Source: Limnomonas spitsbergensis (taxonomy: Eukaryota; Chlorophyta; Chlorophyceae; Chlamydomonadales). Taken from it: a stretch of DNA of 64,000 nt. Shown piece by piece: positions 56,507-64,000 of this stretch. Each line of letters opens with the position of its first letter. Position 1 is the first letter of the stretch. The notes under the pieces are model-generated. The model was not told the DNA's origin. It saw nothing but the letters and a program-made list of their open reading frames with translations, and made no database searches. The translations under genes were made by a program, and so were the position numbers. Location: the NCBI GenBank assembly GCA_037349105.1, contig JAYJMM010000120.1, positions 3,786,001 to 3,850,000 of the forward strand, in the 5' to 3' direction.

Positions 56507-56580
56507 ACACACAAGGCCACGCGGTCGAGCCTTTTTTGAGCAGAGCCCAGAGGTGTAACGTCATTGACACACAAGGCCAC
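56507..56580 (+). mobile_element. minimal LINE tail flanked by a 14-bp direct repeat
   Basis: ACACACAAGGCCAC occurs at 56507-56520 and again at 56567-56580. Between them lies only the end of the LINE tail: GCGGTCGAGCC, CAGAGCCCAGAGGTGTAACG, TCATTG. This looks like a severely 5'-truncated insertion with its target-site duplication. Part of the left repeat could be element sequence, since the tail consensus also has CCACGCGG. Confidence 0.68.
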
Positions 56581-56769
56581 AAAAGCCGTTAGCCTCAGCA
56601 CTACCGAGCTCCAATGCTACATCACATGCGCAGCAAGAAAAGCGTTTCAATGCGCAACCGCATTGCTGATAGTGTACCCTTCTTCCCAGAGCCCTGAACC
56701 TTGCAAACTGTCAGGGCATCCCCAGCTACTGTAGGACCCTGCTCTAGCTTGAGATCCTCCAACTGCCAG

Positions 56770-57000
56770 GATGTCCATGACGTTACACCTCTGGGCCTTT
56801 CTCAAGAAGGCTCGGCCGCGTGGGCGTCCAACCGTCTGGTATGGGAGGGAACGGGAAGGCAAAGAGGGAAAACAGAGGAAAATAACAAAATTAAAAAGTC
56901 CCTACAAGAAGGAAAGAAAGCCCGGAAAATCCCTAGCCCCTTCTCAGTGAATTCTAAAACGAGTGAAAAGAACGGAGAGAAGTGAAAGCAAGTTGCCACG
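56770..57000 (-). mobile_element. LINE 3' UTR and tail, minus strand
   Basis: Minus strand: a T/C-rich run (TTTCCCTCTTTGCCTTCCCG) followed by TTGGACGCCCACGCGGCCGA, then AAGGCCCAGAGGTGTAACG and TCATGGACATCC. The complement of TGTAA is at 56783-56787. Confidence 0.75.
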
Positions 57001-57134
57001 GCCTCCAGCTGCTTGCTGCACATGATCTGCATGCCTCAAGAGGAAAGCAGCCTGGAGCGAGCTACGGCGCCGCTAAAATCCAAACTCCTCAAAAGGGATG
57101 GCAGCGTGCGAGCGTGCCCAATTGCTTAGAGCCT

Positions 57135-57260
57135 GTTAATGACGTTACACCTCTGGGCCAAGAAGCTCGGCCATTTCGGCAAACAAATAGGCAGCTAGGA
57201 AAGTCACAAGAGGAAAGGAAGGATAGCAAGTTCATCCACCAAACAGCACGAACACAAAGG
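57135..57260 (-). mobile_element. second LINE tail, minus strand, just downstream of the MATE gene
   Basis: Minus strand: TTCCTTTCCTCTTGTGAC, then GAAATGGCCGAGCTTCTTGG, CCCAGAGGTGTAACGTCATT. An internal deletion removes part of the GAGCAGGG segment. The TGTAA (57145-57149) lies about 190 bp beyond the MATE stop codon and is in the right orientation to serve as its poly(A) signal. Confidence 0.72.
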
Positions 57261-57338
57261 TTTGGCAAACCGCATCCCCTGCCCCTGAAGAGATTAGCCT
57301 TCAAAAAATTCAACCTGATGAGTGGACAACCCTCATCG

Positions 57339-58886
57339 CTAGCCGTAGCCTCCCCCACGCCGCCCGCCAGCTTCCTCTACGACCGTGTCCGCCCCCCCTC
57401 TCTCTGCCTGTCCAACTGCATCACCTCCCCGACCAGCGATCGACCTCGCCCCCTGCGCCACCCTCTCCCCTGCCCTCCGCGCCTCAGCCCCCCAGTCCAG
57501 CGAGAAAACCACTGCACCCAGCAACATTGCTTGCAGACACGTGGCTGTAGCTAGGGCCTGCCACAGGCCTGTAGATCCATTGAATCCCCCAAGGAAATGG
57601 GCCAGTGGCAGGCCCACCAGCCAGTAGCATATCAAGTTGATCCAGAAGCCTAGGGCCTGCCGTCCCGCCCCGTTGAGGGCTCCGGACAGGACCTCGGCAC
57701 ACCCATCCACGAGCACCGCGGTGGCCATCCAAGGTATGCCCCTCACCACCCCCTCCAACACACGCCCATCTGAGGAGAATAGCCGGGCCCATGGCCGGGC
57801 CCAGGTAACGAGCGCAGCCGCACACAGCATGTCTGAGGTCAGGGTCAAGAATAGGCAGACGGCCATGGAGCCCTGAGCCAGATGGGCCCTGCCCTCGCCC
57901 AGCAGGTTGGACACACGAGTCGAGGAAGCGCTTGAGAAGCCCTCGTTGATCATGAATACCACTGTATGTGTGGAGAACAAGATGCCCATGATCCCCAGCT
58001 GAACCTCAGCATCAGGACCTTGGCCCGCCACAAGGATCACCGCCTCAAACACCCACCATGCTGCACATATCATTGCCAGTGATGGCAAGGCAATCCCGAG
58101 GTACTGCCTCCACCCCGCCAGGCAGCTCCGGGACCAGCCGCGCCATGTCCTCACATCTGGGGCCTGCCAGCTGGCGCCCACCGCCCAAACCGAGACCAAC
58201 ATGACTAGAAGTCCCACCAGGCTGACGACATTGTATGATGTGGCGACACCATCGATGCCCATGTGGAGTATGGTCATGAAAAAGTAGTTGGAGAAAGGTG
58301 TGCAGACAGTCATGACAGCCGCGACCAAGGTGAGGGGTGTCATGACACCCTGACATGACAGGTAGTTATGGAGGCAGTACGTGATGGATTCAAACACCAG
58401 GGACGGGAATACACCAATAATGTATCGGACGGACAGGCTGGCGATGACGGTGTCCTGGCCAAGTGCCAGCATGAGTTGGCTGAGCAGCGTCCAAGCACCC
58501 AAGATGAATCCGCACATCAGGAGGTTGATAAGAATGGCCCGCTGAGTCACCACGCCCACAAGCTCATACTGACCGGCACCGAACGCCTGGCCGCCCAGAG
58601 TGCTGACACCGCTGGCAATGCCGACGATGAGACTGAGCCCGGAGACGTGCACGATGCTGCGACCAAGCGTTAGCGCCGACAGCTCCCTAGGTCCCATGCG
58701 GCCCACTTGCGCAGTGGTGATGAGGTACGCCATGAAGGATAGGGACTCGCTGGCGGTGATCGGTAACGACAGCGCCAGCACCCGCTTGGACTCGGTGCCA
58801 TAACTCGTGGTCTCTTTCGAGTTTTCGGTCGTTGCGGGGTCTGCGGTAGAAGCCCTCAGCAGCGGCTCCCCCACGCCTATCGGCAT
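57339..58886 (-). CDS. MATE-family multidrug/toxin extrusion transporter, intronless
   Basis: Secondary antiporter that exports organic cations, metabolites or citrate, driven by protons or sodium. A single frame of 515 codons starts at an ATG (58886) and gives the expected size for eukaryotic MATE proteins. About twelve membrane helices can be read. Family motifs: SLPITASESLSFMAYLITTA (helix 1), GGQAFGAGQYELVGVVTQRA (the conserved GQxxGA block), the substrate-pocket segment NYLSCQGVMTPL, SSASSTRVSNLLGEGRAHLA (the conserved RVxNxLG), and the C-terminal half GCAEVLSGALNGAGRQALGF. The hydrophilic tail is Gly/Arg/Glu-rich. Lack of introns contrasts with most neighbours; a retrocopy origin or intron loss is possible. 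Substrate cannot be told. Confidence 0.95.
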   Translation of the reverse strand: MPIGVGEPLLRASTADPATTENSKETTSYGTESKRVLALSLPITASESLSFMAYLITTAQVGRMGPRELSALTLGRSIVHVSGLSLIVGIASGVSTLGGQAFGAGQYELVGVVTQRAILINLLMCGFILGAWTLLSQLMLALGQDTVIASLSVRYIIGVFPSLVFESITYCLHNYLSCQGVMTPLTLVAAVMTVCTPFSNYFFMTILHMGIDGVATSYNVVSLVGLLVMLVSVWAVGASWQAPDVRTWRGWSRSCLAGWRQYLGIALPSLAMICAAWWVFEAVILVAGQGPDAEVQLGIMGILFSTHTVVFMINEGFSSASSTRVSNLLGEGRAHLAQGSMAVCLFLTLTSDMLCAAALVTWARPWARLFSSDGRVLEGVVRGIPWMATAVLVDGCAEVLSGALNGAGRQALGFWINLICYWLVGLPLAHFLGGFNGSTGLWQALATATCLQAMLLGAVVFSLDWGAEARRAGERVAQGARSIAGRGGDAVGQAERGGADTVVEEAGGRRGGGYG

Positions 58887-59029
58887 CGGAAGTGCACAAG
58901 CGATACTGCTAGTATGCTGCTAGGAAACATAGAGCGGTGGCCTATACCATGTGAAGCGCCGTGAGTGCCCACGCTTGATCGACGCCTCCTATGGTTTCAT
59001 TTTTTGTTTGCAAATTCCACACTTGTCCG

Positions 59030-59640
59030 AAGGGAGAGCCATGTTGCCCAGCTTCTGCTCTTGCCAGCTGTCTAGTAGTGCCTACTGCATGCCCTGCTGC
59101 CCACCTTATGTTCCTGCCAGCCTACTGTCCTGCTGCCCAGCTCCTGCTTGCTGCCTACTGCCCTGCTGCCCAGCCTCTGTTCTTGCCTGATAGATGCCTA
59201 CCGGTACTGTCGTGTTGCCCAGCTAGCTTGTGGCACAATCAGCTGTATAGTGCATATCTGTAATGCCCTGTTGCCCACCTTTTGCTCCTGCCAGCTGCCT
59301 AATTTCCTGTTGCTCAGCAGGCTGGGCCCTATGGCCCATGCTTGTTCTCTACAACATTGCTGCCCAGCTTCTGCTTGTTGCCATTTGCCAATTGCCTGCT
59401 GCCTTGCTGCTCACTTGTGTTCCTGCTGCCTAGCCTCAACATGCTCGTTGCTGCCTACAGCCCAACTGTCCAGCTTCAGCTTCTGTATGAGTGTATGCTG
59501 CCTACTGCTCTGATGCCCAACTTATGATCCGGCCTGCTGCTGCTGCCCTTCTGCCCAGCTTCTGGTTAATGGTTATGCCTGCTGCCCTCCTCCCCATTGA
59601 AGTTCTCGTGCATGGCACCCTGCTCTTCCAGCCTGCTGGG
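59030..59640. repeat. imperfect C/T-rich minisatellite CTGCTGCCCAGCTT
   Basis: About fourteen degenerate units of roughly 40-45 bp built from CCTGCTGCCCAGCTTCTG, CTCTTGCCAGC and TGCCTACTGC. Plus-strand frames rich in Cys, Leu and Pro follow from it and are not genes. Confidence 0.85.
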
Positions 59641-59754
59641 GTACTCAAAACAAAAAAAAACAGAATTATCAAGAAACGATGCTGTATGAAACGGGAAACT
59701 CGGGAGGCGGGCCCAGGGGCCAGCCCTTTAATATCATGTAGGGTTAACCAGCGA

Positions 59755-60385
59755 TAAGGTGATGGCGATGAGTCGGTAATTACCGGGCTCAAGTGGATCG
59801 CCCTTCTTGTAGATAGGCTGGATCCTGACTGGCTGCCAGGCACTAGGCATCCCCGCCCGCACCACCATCGAAGTTATCCAGTCTTGCAACAGGTCCCTGA
59901 GCTGTTGCCCACCCCCCTTGGAGTCGTCCTCTACTATGGCCAGCTTGATGCAGGGGTCATGTCATACCGGCTAGGCCCGCTGCAATGTGCATGCACATGT
60001 AGTAGCAGAAACTTCGGTGCCAGAGACTTCTTTCAGTTTTACCGGGGCAGGCTTGGATGCGATGCCTTGGCTTTTGTGGAAGTCATGGTAGATATCGCTG
60101 AGGCGTAGACTTCTCTCAGAGGCTGGCACTTCCTTTGTCTTCCTTTTCCAGCCATTTGTCAGGCCCTTCGCTTTATTTCCTCATTCTCCCCCGTCCCCTG
60201 GTGTTTGTTTCGTTCTGTCATCCCAACCCTTGAGTTAGGCGCCCACGTGGCCTAGGCTATTTTGAGGAGGGCATTGAGGTGTAGTGTCATTGACATGTGG
60301 TAGAAAGCCCCTTACAAAGCAAGAGGTTGGGCGCCCACGCGGCCGAGCTTTTTGAGCAGGGCCCAGAGGTGTTAACGTCCTTGAT
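59755..60385. mobile_element. LINE fragment with inverted 5' part and forward 3' end
   Basis: On the minus strand, 59955-59755 encodes a reverse-transcriptase N-terminal block: KLAIVEDDSKGGGQQLRDLL, then MPSAWQPVRIQPIYKKGDPL and NYRLIAIT, matching the typical PIxKKGDPxxxxNYRPI motif. On the plus strand, about 60010-60108 encodes the C-terminal end FFQFYRGRLGCDALAFVE plus stop. This parallels the LINE C-terminus at 24955-25060. A T/C-rich 3' UTR and two tail copies follow on the plus strand (60235-60295 and 60325-60385), the second closer to consensus. Confidence 0.75.
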
Positions 60386-60399
60386 AGAGCAAGAGGCTC

Positions 60400-63300
60400 G
60401 CTGCTCGGCCGACACGCCCAGGTATGAATGGAGACCCCCAGTCTACCTTTGCTGCCTTCTGTCGACCCACTTCCAGTGCCAATAAAATATAAGGCCATGT
60501 TTAGATAACTCTCGTCAAAGTTCCACAACTTCGGACGATGATGGAGGTATATAATTGTACTTTTTAACCTGGCATGTATGCAGTAGTGGTCTTCCTTACC
60601 CCTTCGAGAAGAAAACAGTTGAGGACAGAGCAGGACGTAGCATACACTTCTCTAATATTTAAGGGGAATAGCTGCACATTGTCATGCAAGCAATGCATCC
60701 AGCCGGTCAGGAAGCTAAGGACTAACTGATGAAGGCAAGGAGTTTGGCAAAGTTTAGAGTACTTTAGAATCCAGATGTGCACTGCATAACAGCAAGGCAC
60801 GAACAACAATTGAACAATATACTCATCGCGCAGACAGAGCAGATGTAAGCAAATGTTAGGAACTCGAGATGAAACAAGGGGAAAAAGGACATGCACGTTT
60901 TTCAATGATGCGATGATGTCCTTAATCATGCCGCATAAATGACGCATACCAGTAGTAAACAGAGTCATATGTATGACTTAACCCTTGACGACAAGAAATA
61001 TGCCAATGGATCAATTGTTATCAGGGTACCGTAAGCATGAAGATACAAATACTGGGAATAGAGGTACCCAAGAAATTACCCAAGAATGAGAAAAAAACAT
61101 CAACAATGAGCAGACCCAGATTTCCTTATCGGTGGCATCTGAAAATCACCACCAGATACAAGTTCAGGGCCACCATCCCAAGTAGCATGTATTTTTAGAA
61201 ATCCATCAAACAGTTGCTAACACCAACTTTTGAAACATTTGCTGAAACAACCAGCGCCAAGGGCAAGGAATATGAATGTCAAATCTAACACCAGCAGACG
61301 CAAGCTCCAAACATGTAGCAATTGCCTCTAACACAAGGATCCCGATAGGTCTCTTCGATTCAGCACGGCCCTTCAGTTGGATCGATGTAGGCCTGATTGA
61401 AAGCCGAATGTCAACTGTTGATATCGTGAGACAAGGTCTGCTGGCTCACTTTGGCTTCAGGGCCTCAAAAAGGATGTCATTGACACTGCACATGAGCAGG
61501 AAGAAGGATTGTTTGACAGTGGGTGTGCATAAGTGGCTGATACTTGTGACGTATATGTTAGAAAAACATGCCATGTCTTGAAGACAAATATTGCCAAGCT
61601 GAGGAAAGATCGACCAAGTTTGCCATGAGCAGCCATTTACTAAGGAAGTTGCTGATCCCTGCCAAACTATTCCGGCTGCCAGAGCGAGAGGGGATTTCTG
61701 TCCTTAAGAAATATTTGCCACTAAGTGTGCAATATCCATTCTGTTTATCTCACCTCCGTCCCCTGGCTTGCTTCACTCCAAACATGGAAAGGACACCCGT
61801 GTGTCCTGTGCGTTGCATCATCATCAGCTGCTGGTTTGTCTGATCTGGGTCTGATGGTGCAGGTGGAGGAGGGGAGAGAGGTGAGAAATGTCAAGGGCGG
61901 CAGATAAGCGGTGTGGTTCTGCTTACTCGCTAGCCTTACGGCACCAGGTGACTTGTACGCTGGTTGCGGAGACACAGCAGTCGCTCCGCAGACCGCTCCG
62001 AAATACTGCACACAGAATTTAAACAGTTCAGGATATTGAGAGAGCGGAAGGTGAAGATAAATGCATCGGTCAAATGCAACAAAGGATGATGCTCCACCCC
62101 CAGCTACACGCGATAAAGGTTGCTATGCAGGCTCCCACTGTCAGCAAGACGAAATGGTTACCCGTCAACAAGCCTGTCGTGAGCAAGCACTCAGTCGCAG
62201 TAGGGCCGGCACACAGGGCATATTTCACGAAGTTCGGCGCGATGCATGCCCACCTTCGCGATGAGTCGGCCTTCTCCAGAAAATTCACCAGCCAAGCGTG
62301 ACAAAGAAGACATCCTGAAACAAAGCAAGAGGACGTGTAAGACGACCTGACTCAGTGAACCAGCGTACTCTCTAGTTACATTGCGTTGACGCTCGTCCTT
62401 CGATGGACTCACCTCAAAATCTTGGGACAGAGAAAACGCGTGTGTAGGGCGCTGGTGACTGGTGAGGAAACGAATATCGAAACAAATGCTGAGCCCCGGA
62501 TTTTAAATACTGAGGACTGAGGGATCCATAGGAAGCTGTGCTGTCAAAAGTGTGGCGGAGGCGGGCTGCGGTCGTGACGTCACTCGAAAATCCATCGTCA
62601 GACGCCGAGTCAGACGCTGACGGAGCTGAGTGTCAGCATACATGCGTCAGCAACGTCACGATCGTTGTCAAGCATTTGAATGGTCGACAGAGAGCATTAA
62701 GGTGTCAGGTCTGGACGATTGCCCTACAACTCGACGGAGCGTAGACGGTCCTGGGACTGCAACAGGGCTGCAGCCTACGGATGAGGGACACAAAACGATA
62801 TCAGTACTAAAACGTCCATGAAGGCAATTGAAATTTGATGTGGGCAAGATTGCATGAATTTTCTATACTATTATAAGCCCAATGTAGGCAGTAGGAACTT
62901 GATGTCTGTAGAATGCCACCGTCAGCCTGCACAGCCTAAGCTACATGTACCGGTAGATGCTGGAACGAAAAGTGTCCACAACTTCCCCTCTAAACATTTT
63001 TACCTGCTGGGTCAGCAGATTGTCTAGTAGGCCCACCGCCCGCGCATGATGCATCAGAGAAACTTCTCGGCAGCATTGGATGGTTCCTGCATGAGGGCGT
63101 ACGGTTTGGAGGTGAGGCATGGTGGTGAGCCGCATGCAACTAGCCAGGGACAACAGGGTGGGATGAACTTGGAGCATGGTCTCATGCAATAAGCCCTCAA
63201 AAATAACATGAAATGTGACCCTTAGCATCAGGCACACTTTTGCCATGGTTCAAAACGGTAAGCATGGACATGCATGATTCAGATTGACGGTAGATCCTTT

Positions 63301-63890
63301 GTTTTCAGCACAACAGGTACAAGTCACTTCCTGTCACCACCTGTGCATGCACAGCCTGCCGTTGTGAGCGTCTGAGCGAGCCGCATCGTTGCTGCAGTTA
63401 CCACATGCTGAATTTCAAATTGTTCTAGCATCCAGAGTGATTGGCATTGGCAGACTTGGAGTCCCCATGCAACTGGTACCTGACACGTGCAGTTGCGTGA
63501 TGAGGATACGACGGTGCTTGACCTCTGTCATAAGGGTTACGGAGCATAGCACCTGCGACAGGGAACAACGACACAAAACGAGCTCAGGAGCTGATGCTTA
63601 TTTGTACAAGAAAAGCAGAGACCAAGGTAATGATCAGCCCCTGATGATCAGTAATGAGGAGCAGAGCACGTGCAGGGCTGCGGGGAAGTAACGTGCTGGA
63701 CAACACGGCAAAATGGAGCTTACGAGCTGGTGCTTTCATGTGCAAGGTTTGAATAGCACAAGGTAATGACGGGATGACGATATCATGCGCTAGATCTTCA
63801 GTCTGTTCTGAACAGTTGTAGTCTAAATTAACTTGGCCAGCATGTTCAAGAAGTAGGGCATGTGGCTCTATTTTAGGGTGCTGAAGCTGT
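60400..63890. other. region without a recognised gene
   Basis: Short frames occur on both strands. The best looking is plus 62074-62301, with VAMQAPTVSKTKWLPVNKPV and HRAYFTKFGAMHAHLRDESA; the minus strand at the same place also stays open and partly hydrophobic. A minus-strand piece at 62008-61935 reads YFGAVCGATAVSPQPAYKSP after a good CAG acceptor. I cannot chain these into a gene or name a family. Confidence 0.4.
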
Positions 63891-63894
63891 AGCT

Positions 63895-64000
63895 CAGCTA
63901 ATATACGAGCTATGGCCGGGGCAAGGTCAATTGGTGCAGCAGGCCCTGCTCCTCCGATTCCCTAGTCGTGGCTAATTGGCTGCCTAGCGGCCTGCCAGAG
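63895..64000 (+). repeat. dispersed repeat family C, cut by the window edge
   Basis: GCTGTAGCTCAGC, then GGTGCAGCAGGCCCTGCTCC and GGCTGCCTAGCGGCCTGCC. The copy appears partly rearranged and runs out of the window. Confidence 0.4.

Noticed and set aside
59030..59640. Cys/Leu/Pro-rich plus-strand frames that might be secreted proteins
   Set aside because: Generated by the C/T-rich minisatellite in all frames; no consistent coding frame.

Overview
This is nuclear DNA of a eukaryotic green alga, most likely a ciliated chlorophyte of the Chlorophyceae type. The grounds are short exons with GT-AG introns of 0.1 to 4.4 kb, TGTAA strings downstream of stop codons (the usual chlorophyte poly(A) signal), a BBSome subunit gene, and LINE fragments scattered between genes. 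A Dunaliella-like species would fit the moderate GC and heavy intronic repeats, but the sequence does not prove it. I rebuilt multi-exon genes by hand from splice sites, reading phase and family similarity. Nothing was checked by alignment or RNA.

Layout: 1-1.35 kb, tandem repeats. 1.7-3.0 kb (-), 5' part of a CSC1/OSCA-type channel gene, head-to-head with NDUFA12 (3.27-4.61 kb, +). 6.2-9.9 kb (+), TBC-domain (Rab-GAP-like) gene. 10.9-11.9 kb, decayed LINE with its 3' tail. 12.7-14.3 kb (-), intron-poor F-box/LRR gene. 16.2-21.1 kb (-), BUD23 rRNA methyltransferase in nine exons, with BBIP1 only 69 bp upstream on the same strand. 22-26 kb, dispersed repeats and a LINE 3' end. 27.2-29.8 kb (-), AMT1-type ammonium transporter. 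31.4-33.3 kb (-), cyclophilin. 35.4-49.6 kb (-), a 15-exon ROF1-like gene with three FKBP domains and TPRs; one intron holds a 3.3-kb array of a 15-bp unit. 50.7-52.1 kb, AT-rich island with inverted motifs. 52.3-53.4 kb, second LINE copy. 54.0-55.4 kb (-), an unidentified five-exon gene. 56.5-57.3 kb, LINE tails. 57.3-58.9 kb (-), intronless MATE transporter. 59.0-60.4 kb, a minisatellite and a LINE fragment with inverted 5' end. 61-64 kb, nothing recognised.

The genes are unrelated housekeeping, transport and ciliary functions, not one pathway. The most striking signal is shared by most intron-containing genes: introns are filled with degenerate tandem copies of the adjacent exon-intron junction, that is, the splice site plus tens of bases of flanking exon and intron. 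This looks like intron growth by tandem duplication across splice sites. It accounts for many otherwise puzzling intronic repeats here and supplies many decoy splice sites. A second theme is a LINE family with a recognisable 3' tail carrying TGTAAC, which may also serve as a poly(A) signal for host genes.
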